A stretch of 47,973 nt of DNA from Geodermatophilaceae bacterium (GCA_013695685.1 JACCZY010000125.1:1-47973), one strand, 5' to 3'. Shown: positions 17,277-26,250, numbered from the stretch's first letter. The notes: generated from the letters alone by a model not told the origin. Program-made: numbers and translations.

Positions 17277-18514
17277 TCCCGGTCCTCCCGCCAGTCCTCG
17301 GGCAACAGGCTGTCCAGCAGGTCGTCGACGGTGACCGCACCGACCAGGTGGTTCTCGGCGTCGACAACGGGTGCCGCCACCAGGTTGTACGTCGCGAAGT
17401 AGCGGGTCAGCTGCGGCAGCGACGTGCCGGTGGTCAGCGGGTCGAGCTCGTCGTCGATGATGCCGCTGACCAGGCTCGACGGGGGCTCTCGCAGCAGCCG
17501 CTGAATGTGCACCAGTCCGAGGAACGTCCCGGTCGGGGTGGCGACGGGCGGACGGACGACATAGACCTGGGTGGCCAGGGCGGCGCTCAGCTCGGGCTCG
17601 CGGACCCGGGCGAGCGCCTCTGCGATCGTCGCGTCGGGGGGCAGGATGACCGGCTCGCTGGTCATCAGGCCACCCGCGGTGTCCTCGGAGTAGGCCATCA
17701 GCCGCCGGACCGGCTTGGCCTCCTCCGGCTCCATCAATGCCAGCAGCCGTTCCCGCTCGGGCGCCGGGAACTCCGCGAGCAGGTCCGCTGCGTCATCCGG
17801 ATCCATCGCCTCCAGGACGTCGCCTGCGCGGGCACCATGCAGCCGCCCGATGATCTCGACCTGGTCCTCCTCAGGCAGTTCCTCCAGCACGTCGGCGAGC
17901 CGTTCGTCAGCGAACGCTTCGACGATCTGCTGACGGCGCTCCGCGGGCAGCTCCCGCAAGGCGTTGGCGACGTCCGCGGCCTTCATGTCCTCGTAGACCG
18001 CCAGCAGGCTGTGCGCGCCCTGATCTGCCGAGGACAGGGACAAGCCGGTGACCGCGTCCCACTCGACCTGCCGGACGTGACCGCGTCGGGTGATCCGCTT
18101 GCCGGTGATGTCCCGGACCGCGAGCCGGGTCAATAGCCAGTCACGGTTGCGGGCCTGCTCGATCGCCGCATCGCTGACCGAGACCGCGGCGCCGCCGTCC
18201 ACGAGGGCCACCCGGCGGTCCAAAAGCTCGGCCAGGACGAGGGTCTCCCTCGGCCGCTGCTCGAACCGCTTGAGATTGAGGGTGCCGCTCCCCAGCAGGA
18301 CGGCATCGGCCTCGAAGGAGGTCACCCGGTCGATCGGCAGGAAGATGCGGCGGCGCTGCTGGATCTCCACGACCAGGCCGAGCGTGCGTGGCGGCTGGTA
18401 GTCCAGGCGCAACGTGACCACGACGTCGCGAACCTTGCCGATCTGATCACCGTTGGGGTCGAAGACGGCAACCCCGCTCAGCCGGGAGCAGAACACCCTG
18501 GTCACCTTCGCCAC
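17273..18514 (-). CDS. MgtE N-terminal and CBS domain protein lacking the membrane domain
   Basis: A 413-residue protein. Residues ~1-140 carry a PRC-barrel-like region (VAVFDPNGDQIGKVRDVVV). Next come MgtE intracellular repeats (ADVANALRELPAERRQQIVEAF in parts, DVLEELPEEDQVEIIGRL, AMDPDDAADLLAEFP). Then come two CBS domains, ending GAVTVDDLLDSLLPED. No transporter helices follow, so it is not a magnesium channel itself. The homologue Rv1232c is built the same way. It probably binds Mg2+ or nucleotides and controls a partner, possibly DUF1003. The GTG start has TAGCCT 6 nt upstream and no Shine-Dalgarno. Confidence 0.88.
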   Translation of the reverse strand: MAKVTRVFCSRLSGVAVFDPNGDQIGKVRDVVVTLRLDYQPPRTLGLVVEIQQRRRIFLPIDRVTSFEADAVLLGSGTLNLKRFEQRPRETLVLAELLDRRVALVDGGAAVSVSDAAIEQARNRDWLLTRLAVRDITGKRITRRGHVRQVEWDAVTGLSLSSADQGAHSLLAVYEDMKAADVANALRELPAERRQQIVEAFADERLADVLEELPEEDQVEIIGRLHGARAGDVLEAMDPDDAADLLAEFPAPERERLLALMEPEEAKPVRRLMAYSEDTAGGLMTSEPVILPPDATIAEALARVREPELSAALATQVYVVRPPVATPTGTFLGLVHIQRLLREPPSSLVSGIIDDELDPLTTGTSLPQLTRYFATYNLVAAPVVDAENHLVGAVTVDDLLDSLLPEDWREDRE

Positions 18515-18628
18515 GAGCGCAGGCTACCGTCGCTGCCGGGCCGTGGACTCCTCGCGCCTGCGGTAAGTCCACTTGCTGTGCGCGCTCGCCGACGCAGGCG
18601 CGCCGTTGAGCCCGGTCGGGAGCCTGAC

Positions 18629-19443
18629 GTGCTGCACTACGAGATCGTCGACGTGTTCACCGACGTCGCATTCACCGGCAACCCGCTGGCCGTCGTACTG
18701 GATGCCGACGATCTCTCGACCCCACAGCTGCAGGCGCTGGCCCGCGAGTTCAACTTGTCCGAGACCGCGTTCCCGCTGCCGTCGACGGTGGCCGACTACC
18801 GGCTGCGGATCTTCACACCGCTTGCCGAACTACCCTTCGCCGGGCATCCCAGCGTCGGCGCCGCGCACACCCTGGCGCGGCTGGGACGGATCGATCACGG
18901 TGCAGTCGTCCAGGAGTGCGGGGCCGGCCTGCTGCCGCTGCACGTCGAGGCCGACGCGGTGCGGCTGACCGGGGGTACGCCGGCGTACGGCGATCCGCTC
19001 GACCACTCCTCGCTGCTCCGGGCGGCCGGACTCGAGGACCCCGACTTCGGCGGGACGCCGCCGCGGTGGCGCGGGCCGACCCGGCCCCGGGGGCGCTGGC
19101 CGCGGCGAATGCGGTCGGGCAGGGCGGGTTGAGCGTGCTGGCCTGGGACGCTGAGGCGCGGACGGCGCACGCGCGGGTCTTCGCCCCTGGTGTCGGTGTC
19201 GCGGAGGACCCGGCCACCGGCTCGGCCGCCCTGGGCCTCGGCGTGTGGCTGGTGGCCAGCGGATTGCTGCCCGGCGATGGAGCGTCGTCGTACACGGTCA
19301 AGCAGGGAGCGGAACTGCTGCGCCCCTCGATTCTGCGCTGCACGGTGGCAGCCGACGCCGGCGCCGTGACGCAGACGACGGTGAGCGGGAACGTCGTACC
19401 GGTTGCCGCCGGAACGATCCGCCGACCTGATCCGCGATCGTGA
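18629..19443 (+). pseudogene. PhzF-family isomerase gene with internal deletion and frameshift
   Basis: The frame from the GTG at 18629 (GGGAG 8 nt upstream) gives a good PhzF N-terminal half: VDVFTDVAFTGNPLAVVLDA, LSETAFPLP, FTPLAELPFAGHPSVGAAHTL. After DPDFGGTPPR it runs into nonsense and stops at 19132. Another frame, from about 19070, continues DPAPGALAAANAVGQGG, then ARVFAPGVGVAEDPATGSAALG and the normal PhzF C-terminus to 19443. About 15 residues around the mid-protein GCGLEF-type segment are missing. It is either a real disabled gene or an assembly collapse at the GCCGCCGCGG-like repeats near 19060. Confidence 0.75.
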
Positions 19444-19543
19444 ACGTCACCGGCCGCGAGGAGCGGGTCAGATCGTGAGGTGGCTGGCGCCGCCCGCGAC
19501 GAAGGTCGCGGCGACGTGCATCGCCTGCAGGTGCCTCCTCCCG

Positions 19544-19852
19544 TCAGGCCGCGTCTTCTCCAGACTGCGACTCGTGGATAGCGTCGCCTGCGTACGGCGT
19601 GTGTCCCTCGTACACGGCCGTGAGCATGGGGCCGAGATCGTCCGCCCGGACGCTCACCATCCCTAGCATGCCTGCCAGTGTGTCGGCGTCCACTGCGCTG
19701 GCGGGGAGCGAATATTCGCTGACACCGCTGCGCCGGCCAGGTGAACCGAGCCGAAACGGCTGCGTGCAGTTATGTCGTTCAGCTCGGCCAGCAGCCTGGC
19801 ACTCCCCCCACATCTCCTGCAGCAGCTGCTCCACGTAGCAGCGAAACCACAC
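19544..19852 (-). CDS. Hypothetical 102-residue protein, uncertain
   Basis: An open frame of 102 residues in a 450-bp stretch between phzF and the GGDEF-EAL gene that otherwise shows nothing. It has three Cys, two Trp, no membrane helix and no motif I know. Base composition is somewhat less GC-rich than its neighbours. No clear Shine-Dalgarno precedes it. The gene order and the lack of competing frames are the only support. It may be part of the GGDEF-EAL operon or spurious. Confidence 0.3.
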   Translation of the reverse strand: MWFRCYVEQLLQEMWGECQAAGRAERHNCTQPFRLGSPGRRSGVSEYSLPASAVDADTLAGMLGMVSVRADDLGPMLTAVYEGHTPYAGDAIHESQSGEDAA

Positions 19853-19896
19853 CAGCTCGCTCCATCGCGCCCGCTTCTCGACCTGGCCTCAGGGTC

Positions 19897-22191
19897 TCAC
19901 CGACCACCGACAGTTCTGGTGTCGGCATCCTGGCCCGGCGCATCGAGTCGTTTGCGCGCATCGAGCAGGAGGCTCACCAGCTCCGCTTCGGTGACCGGCC
20001 TGCTGAGCAGATGTCCCTGGGCGCGGTCGCAGCCGAGCTCACGCAGTGCTGCGAGCTGCGCCTCCTCCTCGATGCCCTCAGCGATAGCTGTCAGACCCAA
20101 GGTCTTGGCCATGGTGATGATGGCATCGACCATGGCGCGGCGCGGTTTGCGGTTGTGGATGTCGGCGATGAAGGATTGACCGATTTTGAGGATGTCGACC
20201 GGGAAGAGGTCCAGGTAGCTCAGGGAGGAGTACCCGGCGCCGAAGTCGTCGAGTGCGATCCGTACTCCGAGGCTCTTCACGCCCCACAACACCGGCAGTG
20301 CAGTGACGTCGATGATGGCGGATTCGGTGACCTCGATGACCAGCTGGTGGGGCTGCAGTGGACTGATCGCCAGGCATCGGGCGACGTGGTCGACGAAACC
20401 GGGTTCCTTGAGCTGACGAGGCGCGACGTTGACGCACAGTTCGAACGTGGCAGAAACGACGTCCTCGCTTCGAAGCCCGCCGATGAACCGGCAAGCCCGT
20501 TCCAGCGCCCACCGGCCGATGCCCAGGATCGCGCCGGAGCGTTCGGCCGCCTGCACGAAGGAATCCGGATTCTGCAGCCCCTTGTCCGGGTGCTGCCACC
20601 GCAGGAGTGCCTCGGCGCCGACCACACTGCCGCTGGCCACGTCGTACATGGGATGGTAGTGCAGCGTGAACTCCTCCTGCGCGATCGCCGTTTCGAGTTC
20701 CGCAGCCAGCTGGATCCGATCCAACACACTTGCGTGCATCGACGGTTCATACACGGCGCAGCAGTTCTTTCCCTGGCGCTTGGCCGCGTACATGGCCAGA
20801 TCGGCGTTCCGTAGCAGCACTTCGGCGGTGTCGCCGTGACTTCCGCTCAGGGCCACGCCGATGCTGATAGACAGTGAGTGCTGGTAGCCGTTGACGTCGA
20901 CCGGGGGGCTCACGGCCTTGCTGACCCGCTGGGCCAGTTGCAGGGCCTCGGCCTCGTCCCGCAGTGAGTGCAGCAGGATCCCGAACTCGTCCCCGCCCAG
21001 GCGGGCGACGACGTCGGTGTCCTGCACGCTGGCGCACAGCCGTTGGGTCAGACAACGGAGAACATGATCACCAGCGGGGTGCCCAAGACCGTCGTTGAGG
21101 TCCTTGAAGTCATCGATGTCGATGAACAGGACGGCTCGCCGTACGCCGCGCTCCTGCAGGGACGACGTCAGGTCCGCACGGAACTGCGCCCGGTTCCACA
21201 GCCCGGTGAGGGAGTCGTGCGTGGCCTCGTACTCCAGCGAGTCCGCCCGCGCCTCGCTCTCCAGTAGCGTCACGATCTGCCTCGCCATCATCACCACGAT
21301 GGACGCCAGGCCGATCAGCACCATCTCGGTGTCCAACGCCCGACCGCCCAACACCCACCACGCCGTGATGGCCAGTGCCGGCAGCAGGAACAGGTACGGC
21401 GTAAGGAGCGGCAACCGGCCAGGTGCAGCAGGTCCGCTGTCATCCTCCGCCCCCTGGACGGGCGCCAGTGCCGCGGACAGGGCGATCAGCCCGAACCCCA
21501 CCACCCAGCCGGCGTCCGTCACCGTGCCTGTTGCGAAGCTTCCCGTGGCCACGAGGTAGGCGAACGTCGAGTCCGCCAATGCGATGCACACCAGTCCGGC
21601 AAGGAGCAGGTAGCCCATCCGTCGAAACGGAGGCTTCACCGCCGGTAGTGCTGCCGCAACCACAGCTATCACCACCGCGTCCGCCACCGGATAGGCAGCG
21701 CCGAGCAACAGGATCGGCCGGTCCCCTCCCGCGCGGATGATCGGCCCAAGAACCAGCGCATAGGCCGCGTACAGCAGCGACAGGGCAACGAGCAACCCGT
21801 CGAGTACCGGCCTGAGCCTGCCGATACCGGCGGGCAGCGCAGGCATCCGAAGCGCCCCCACGAGGGCGAGAGGAATCGCCGCGAGAACCGCCACATCGGC
21901 CGCTGAGAAGTCCGGCCTGCCCCCCGAGCTCACGTCCTGGTACGTCCACACCAGCTGACCGAGGACCCAGACCAGGCAGTACGCGGCGAAGAACCCGCTG
22001 GTCCGGGATGGGCTGCGCCTGGCCCGCAGCGCCAGCGCCAGGCCCGCCCAGCCGCCGGCCCCCAGCAAGAACACGTCCGAGACAAGGCTCGCCGCGTACG
22101 GCGACGGCGCCAGGCGCTGCGCCAGCACCAAGAGCACCGGCAGCACCACCAGGGCGGTCAGCGCTGCCCGTCCACCACGCCGGTTCATCAT
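19897..22191 (-). CDS. Membrane GGDEF-EAL bifunctional cyclic-di-GMP protein
   Basis: A 764-residue protein. The first ~310 residues contain eight or nine membrane helices. A short helical linker leads to the GGDEF domain (ATHDSLTGLWNRAQF, FIDIDDFKDLND, RLGGDEFGILL, intact A-site). The EAL domain follows (GAEALLRW, ALDDFGAGYSSLSYLDL, AEGIEEEAQ, QGHLLSRP). The usual KIDxSFI reads KIGQSFI, so one metal-linked Asp is Gly. Diguanylate cyclase activity looks possible; phosphodiesterase activity is uncertain. The ATG at 22191 has ACAGGA upstream. Two tandem repeats lie 27-75 nt before it. Confidence 0.93.
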   Translation of the reverse strand: MMNRRGGRAALTALVVLPVLLVLAQRLAPSPYAASLVSDVFLLGAGGWAGLALALRARRSPSRTSGFFAAYCLVWVLGQLVWTYQDVSSGGRPDFSAADVAVLAAIPLALVGALRMPALPAGIGRLRPVLDGLLVALSLLYAAYALVLGPIIRAGGDRPILLLGAAYPVADAVVIAVVAAALPAVKPPFRRMGYLLLAGLVCIALADSTFAYLVATGSFATGTVTDAGWVVGFGLIALSAALAPVQGAEDDSGPAAPGRLPLLTPYLFLLPALAITAWWVLGGRALDTEMVLIGLASIVVMMARQIVTLLESEARADSLEYEATHDSLTGLWNRAQFRADLTSSLQERGVRRAVLFIDIDDFKDLNDGLGHPAGDHVLRCLTQRLCASVQDTDVVARLGGDEFGILLHSLRDEAEALQLAQRVSKAVSPPVDVNGYQHSLSISIGVALSGSHGDTAEVLLRNADLAMYAAKRQGKNCCAVYEPSMHASVLDRIQLAAELETAIAQEEFTLHYHPMYDVASGSVVGAEALLRWQHPDKGLQNPDSFVQAAERSGAILGIGRWALERACRFIGGLRSEDVVSATFELCVNVAPRQLKEPGFVDHVARCLAISPLQPHQLVIEVTESAIIDVTALPVLWGVKSLGVRIALDDFGAGYSSLSYLDLFPVDILKIGQSFIADIHNRKPRRAMVDAIITMAKTLGLTAIAEGIEEEAQLAALRELGCDRAQGHLLSRPVTEAELVSLLLDARKRLDAPGQDADTRTVGGR

Positions 22192-22217
22192 CGATCCTGT
22201 CGGCTGGTCACGGTCGT

Positions 22218-22266
22218 TCGACCTTTCCCAAGAAGGGGGACTCGACCTTCCTTAAGAAACGGGGAC
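22218..22266. repeat. Tandem 24-nt imperfect repeat upstream of the GGDEF-EAL gene
   Basis: Two adjacent copies begin TCGACCTT at 22218 and 22242. They share TCGACCTT, AAGAA and GGGGAC (the last after a 1-nt shift), with mismatches between. The second copy contains CTTAAG. They lie in the upstream region of the minus-strand gene starting at 22191, where an operator would be expected. Confidence 0.55.
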
Positions 22267-22426
22267 AGAGACCGTCCAGTCACTCCCGCGACCTCCATTA
22301 CTGTGAGTAACCTTTCTACCACAGTCCGACACATTCCGTCACCCGCCGCTACATTCGACCCGCCGATAACGGTGCTTACGCTCATCCGGTTAGCTCCGCT
22401 GCCCGCGTCACGCCTGGACCCGTAGC

Positions 22427-22927
22427 TCACCGCCGCCTGCGGCGGCCCAGCCTGCCTGGCATCCGGTACGGCGTGGTCGCCGGCGTCGGCACCGGCGGGG
22501 CGGCCAGAGTGGTGGCCGGCAGCGAGTCGCCGGCCTCGGCGATCTCCCCGGTGGGTGTCAGCCGGAGCACCCAGCCGGATGTCGCCCAGCGGCCGGCCGC
22601 GTCCGAGGCCGCGCTCAATCGTTTCGCCAGCAGCTGCGGCACGACCCGCTCCCACTCGCGGCTGCTCGGCCGCAGCTGGTCCACGTCTGCCACCCAGGTG
22701 ACGAGCCGGTTGCGGTGTTCCTTCGAAGCCACGGTGACCAGCGCCGGCCGGCCGACCGCGATGCCGGTCAGTGGCTGCTCGCCGGGGCCGCCGACGACGT
22801 ACGCCGAACCGTCGCGCCACAGCAGCCACGCCGCCACCGCCGACCCGCCGACTGGCGCCAACCACACCAGTCCTACCTTCTTCATGGCCGCGGCCACCAG
22901 CGCCGGCGGTGCAGCTGACTGGTCCAT
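22427..22927 (-). CDS. Conserved actinobacterial hypothetical protein
   Basis: A 166-residue soluble protein beginning MDQSAAPPALVAAAMKKVGLVW, with a middle AYVVGGPGEQPLTGIA segment, a TWVADVDQLRP strand, and an ending LRLTPTGEIAEAGD before an Arg-rich tail. I recall the same pattern in Streptomyces hypothetical proteins and no function. The ATG at 22927 is chosen over the GTG or ATG at 23011 because TAGCAT lies 8 nt upstream and the longer form would overlap the divergent exporter gene. It is divergent from EamA by 48 bp. Confidence 0.72.
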   Translation of the reverse strand: MDQSAAPPALVAAAMKKVGLVWLAPVGGSAVAAWLLWRDGSAYVVGGPGEQPLTGIAVGRPALVTVASKEHRNRLVTWVADVDQLRPSSREWERVVPQLLAKRLSAASDAAGRWATSGWVLRLTPTGEIAEAGDSLPATTLAAPPVPTPATTPYRMPGRLGRRRRR

Positions 22928-22975
22928 GCGGGAGCATGCTAGGCGGCGCGACGTGGCGAGTCCGACGGGAGCGAG

Positions 22976-23899
22976 GTGCGCGTGGCCGAGCGTCACGTCG
23001 GCCAGTGGCAACTCGCCAGACCGTCAGGACCCGACCTCGGCCTGCTTGCCGTTGCCGTAATCGGGGTGTCGATGTCGGCGCCACTGACCGCTCTCGTCGC
23101 CGCGCCGGCGCTCGGCATCGCGTTCTGGCGCAACGCGGTAGGAGCGGCACTGCTGGCTCCCAGCGCGGCGATCCGGTTGCGCCGCCAGCCGCTGTCCCGG
23201 CGGCAGTTCGCCCTGTGCCTGCTCTCCGGCGCGTTCCTCGCCGCCCACTTCGCCGCGTGGCTGCCGAGCATCACGCTGACCACGGTCGCCGCTTCCACCG
23301 CGCTGGTGTGCACCACACCGATGTGGACGACGCTCGCCGCCCGGGCAGCGGGGCATCGCGTTCCCGCCCGGGTCTGGCTGGGGCTGGCGCTGGGTCTGCT
23401 CGGCGTCGTCCTGGTCACCGGTGTCGACGTCACCGTGTCGACGCGTGCGCTCAGCGGTGACCTGCTCGCCCTGCTCGGCGGCTTACTCGCCGCGGGCTAC
23501 GTCCTGATCGGCGCGGCAGTCCGCGAAGAGGTCAGTACGATGGCGTACGCGGGCGTCTGCTACTCGACCGCCGCGGTCCTCATCGCGGGCGCGGCGTGGT
23601 TCGCGGGCGTCCCACTGGCGGGGTACGCCGTACGCGACTGGCTGCTCATCCTCGCGATCACGATCTGCGCGCAGATGCTGGGCCACACGATCTTCAACCG
23701 GGTGGTGTCCACGGTGGGGCCGACGGTTGTCGGGATGGCGATTTTGCTCGAGGTTCCCGGTGCGGCGTTGCTGGCGTTCGTGCTGATCGGTCAGGTGCCA
23801 CCGCTGCTCGTCGTGCCCGGCCTGGTCCTGATCGTGTCCGGACTTGCCATCGTCATCCGCTCCGGCGGGGATCGGGTCGAGACCGGGCCAGCGACCTAG
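22976..23899 (+). CDS. EamA/DMT-family exporter
   Basis: A 307-residue membrane protein with ten predicted helices in two repeats of five, as in the drug/metabolite transporter superfamily. The repeats are seen at FWRNAVGAALLAPSAAIRL and LAALLGGLLAAGYVLIG-like segments. The second half ends in a Pro-rich helix pair (GQVPPLLVVPGLVLIVSGL). The substrate is unknown; amino acids or drugs are typical. It starts at GTG 22976, with a second GTG at 22982 two codons later and GGGAG upstream. Confidence 0.88.
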   Translation: MRVAERHVGQWQLARPSGPDLGLLAVAVIGVSMSAPLTALVAAPALGIAFWRNAVGAALLAPSAAIRLRRQPLSRRQFALCLLSGAFLAAHFAAWLPSITLTTVAASTALVCTTPMWTTLAARAAGHRVPARVWLGLALGLLGVVLVTGVDVTVSTRALSGDLLALLGGLLAAGYVLIGAAVREEVSTMAYAGVCYSTAAVLIAGAAWFAGVPLAGYAVRDWLLILAITICAQMLGHTIFNRVVSTVGPTVVGMAILLEVPGAALLAFVLIGQVPPLLVVPGLVLIVSGLAIVIRSGGDRVETGPAT

Positions 23900-23937
23900 C
23901 AAGCCGGCGGCCCCCGACGAATTCGCGGCCGTGACCG

Positions 23938-24768
23938 CTAGCCGGCGGTCAACTCCGCGCTGACTTTCCACAATCGCTCGGCCAGGTCGGGATCGACAGC
24001 CCGCGAGGTTGGCCGCGACAGCCGGCCGGAGTCGAGGTAGGCCCCGGGGATGCTGCGTCCGTCGTCCGTCGTCGCCAGCTGCACCAGCGTCGAAGCGCCT
24101 TGCGAAGGGGAGACGAAACCCACTGGCGACAGCCTCTTGACCAGTCGGAAGAGCCCGGTGCTGTCCCCAAAGTCCGAGCGCACCAAGCCCGGATGGAAGC
24201 AGGTGGCCACTACCACGGTATGCCGCAGCCGCCAGGTCAGCTCGGTGGTGAAAAGGATGTTCGCCTGCTTGGAGTCGGCGTACGCCCTCCACCGCGACCA
24301 GCGCCGGCGGCGGAAGTCCAGATCGTCCGGATCGAGCCACCCGCGCGTGTGCGCCGCAGACGACGTCGTGATGATCCGCCCCGCGGGTGCGGCGGTGACG
24401 CGTTCGAGCAGCAGCGACGACAGGAGGAACGGCGCCAGGTGGTTCACCTGAATCGTCAGATCATGACCGTCCACAGTGGAGGTGTTCTGCTTCGCGATGA
24501 TCCCGGCGTTGTTCGCCAGTACATCGATCACCTCGTACGCCGCTGCGATCGTGGCGCCGGTCCGTCGTAGGTCGTCGAGGACGGCGAAGTCGCACACATG
24601 ACTGTCCGGTGTGGACCCGGAATCGGCACGGATCCGGTCGACGACGGCGGACAACTTGCGGGGGCTGCGGCCGATCAATACTACGTGGTCGCCACGCCGG
24701 GCCAGCTGCACTGCGGCTTCAGCGCCGATTCCGGAACTGGCGCCGGTGATCACGACAGTACGGCGCAT
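23938..24768 (-). CDS. Short-chain dehydrogenase/reductase
   Basis: A 276-residue SDR close to the retinol-dehydrogenase-like group. The NAD(P) loop is TGASSGIG at residues ~8-15, followed by RSPRKL (basic residues, suggesting NADP), NNAGI, a Ser in TTSSAAH, and the catalytic YADSK (YxxxK). The ATG at 24768 has GGGAGG 5 nt upstream; the open frame extends to 24960 into low-quality sequence. It is divergent from the lyase gene by 47 bp. The substrate is unknown. Confidence 0.9.
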   Translation of the reverse strand: MRRTVVITGASSGIGAEAAVQLARRGDHVVLIGRSPRKLSAVVDRIRADSGSTPDSHVCDFAVLDDLRRTGATIAAAYEVIDVLANNAGIIAKQNTSTVDGHDLTIQVNHLAPFLLSSLLLERVTAAPAGRIITTSSAAHTRGWLDPDDLDFRRRRWSRWRAYADSKQANILFTTELTWRLRHTVVVATCFHPGLVRSDFGDSTGLFRLVKRLSPVGFVSPSQGASTLVQLATTDDGRSIPGAYLDSGRLSRPTSRAVDPDLAERLWKVSAELTAG

Positions 24769-24815
24769 CCACCCTCCCTTTAGCATTCGGCTACCCGCAT
24801 CCCGAGGAGACGCTA

Positions 24816-25769
24816 GTGGCCGAGCTCCGCCCCCGCCGTTCGTGCCTGGCGGTGCCAGGCAGCAACCCGCGGTTTCTGGACAAGGCGAAGGGGCTGCCTG
24901 CGGACCAGGTCTTTCTGGACCTGGAGGACGCCTGTGCCCCGTTGGCCAAGCCGGGCGCACGCAAGAACATTGTGGCTGCCCTGAACGAGGGTGGCTGGGG
25001 GGACCGGATCCGGGTGGTCCGCGTCAACGACTGGACGACGCATTGGACCTACCGCGATGTGGTCGAGGTGGTCGAGGGTGCCGGCGCGAACCTCGACGCG
25101 ATCATGCTGCCGAAGGTCGCCGATGCGGCGCAGGTGCGTGCGCTGGACATGCTCTTGCTGCAGATCGAGAAGACGGTGGGCCTGGAGGAGGGCCGGATCG
25201 GGATCGAGGCGCAGATCGAGACCGCCCAAGGTCTGATCAACGTCAACGAGATCGCGTTCGCGAGCCCGCGGATCGAGACGATCATCTTCGGCCCGGCCGA
25301 CTTCATGGCCAGCATCAACATGAAGTCGCTCGTCGTAGGGGCGTTGCATCCGGACTATCCCGGCGATCCGTTCCACTACATCCTCATGCGGATCCTGATG
25401 GCTGCCCGTGCGCGCGGGGTACAGGCCATCGACGGACCGTTCCTCCAGGTGCGTGACGTCGAGGCGTTCCGGGAGGTCGCCAAGCGCTCGGCGATGCTGG
25501 GCTTCGACGGCAAGTGGGTGCTGCACCCCGGCCAGATCGACGCCGCCAACGAGATCTACGCACCTAGCCAGGAGGACTACGAGCACGCCGAGTTGATCCT
25601 CGACGCCTACGACTGGGCCACGTCGGAGGCCGGCGGCAAGAAGGGTTCGGCGATGCTGGGCGAGGAGATGATCGACGAGGCGTCGCGCAAGATGGCCCTC
25701 GTCGTCGCGGCCAAGGGCCGGGCGGCGGGCATGACGCGTGCGGAGTCCTTCACCCCGCCGGAGGGATAG
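24816..25769 (+). CDS. HpcH/HpaI aldolase family CoA-ester lyase (malyl-CoA / beta-methylmalyl-CoA lyase type)
   Basis: A 317-residue protein of the CitE/Mcl family. It starts RPRRSCLAVPGSNPRFLDKA and has FLDLEDACAP, then IMLPKV, EAQIETAQGL (metal Glu), FGPADFMASINMKSL (metal Asp), and FDGKWVLHPGQIDAANE. It is close to the L-malyl-CoA/beta-methylmalyl-CoA lyases of the ethylmalonyl-CoA or 3-hydroxy-acid CoA routes. The other ethylmalonyl-CoA genes are not in this window. The GTG start has GAGGAG 6 nt upstream. The acyl-CoA dehydrogenase gene nearby may share the pathway. Confidence 0.9.
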   Translation: MAELRPRRSCLAVPGSNPRFLDKAKGLPADQVFLDLEDACAPLAKPGARKNIVAALNEGGWGDRIRVVRVNDWTTHWTYRDVVEVVEGAGANLDAIMLPKVADAAQVRALDMLLLQIEKTVGLEEGRIGIEAQIETAQGLINVNEIAFASPRIETIIFGPADFMASINMKSLVVGALHPDYPGDPFHYILMRILMAARARGVQAIDGPFLQVRDVEAFREVAKRSAMLGFDGKWVLHPGQIDAANEIYAPSQEDYEHAELILDAYDWATSEAGGKKGSAMLGEEMIDEASRKMALVVAAKGRAAGMTRAESFTPPEG

Positions 25770-25773
25770 CGCG

Positions 25774-26250
25774 CTAGCTGGTGGTGGGGAAGTTGGTGAA
25801 GTCGAGGTCGTTGATGGTGTTCACCGCTGCCCCCAGCACGGCGAAGGCCACGATGATGCCGATCACCGCAAGGGTTATCGCAACGGCGCCGATGATGATG
25901 CCGGCCAGCGCGAGCCCTGCACCGTCCTCTCCGGTCTGCTTGATCTGATTGCGGGCGATAAAGCCGAACACAATGCCCAGCGGGGAGAATACGAACGCGA
26001 ACACGATCGCGAGGATTGCCATCGTGTTCGTGCCGCGGCTCGGTGGGGGGCCGTACGGCTGCCCGTAGCCCTGCGGCGGGTAGCCGTAGGGCTGCTGAGG
26101 TCCCTGTTGCTGCGGGTAGCCCTGGGCAGGCTGCTGGTACTGCGGATACTGCTGGGGTGGCGCTGATGGATACCCCTGTGGCGGTCCGCCAGGCTGGCCG
26201 GTTGCCTCACCGGAGCGTCCCTGCGGGTACTGCGGGTCGAAGTCGGTCAT
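25774..26250 (-). CDS. DUF4190 membrane protein with Pro/Gln/Tyr-rich N-terminus
   Basis: A 158-residue protein. Residues 1-75 are low complexity, with repeated GYPPQ/QQYPQ-like units, and two membrane helices follow (AILAIVFAFVFSPLGIVFGFIA and LAGIIIGAVAITLAVIGIIVAF) around an ARNQIKQTGEDGAG loop typical of DUF4190. The ATG at 26250 has AGAGGAG upstream. The repeat-rich N-terminus is cytoplasmic or cell-wall facing. Function is unknown. It converges with the lyase gene 5 nt away. Confidence 0.85.
   Translation of the reverse strand: MTDFDPQYPQGRSGEATGQPGGPPQGYPSAPPQQYPQYQQPAQGYPQQQGPQQPYGYPPQGYGQPYGPPPSRGTNTMAILAIVFAFVFSPLGIVFGFIARNQIKQTGEDGAGLALAGIIIGAVAITLAVIGIIVAFAVLGAAVNTINDLDFTNFPTTS

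Noticed and set aside
19490-19540. Minus-strand 17-codon frame reading MHVAATFVAGGASHLTI
   Set aside because: It looks protein-like, but the frame upstream turns Thr/Arg-rich and no gene continues; too short to support.
22008-22310. Plus-strand 100-residue ORF with a repeated STF-KK pattern
   Set aside because: The pattern only reflects the 24-nt DNA repeats; the rest is Pro/Arg-rich shadow of the GGDEF-EAL gene.
24611-25456. 281-residue plus-strand frame across the SDR and lyase genes
   Set aside because: It crosses two real genes in a wrong frame and has no motif.
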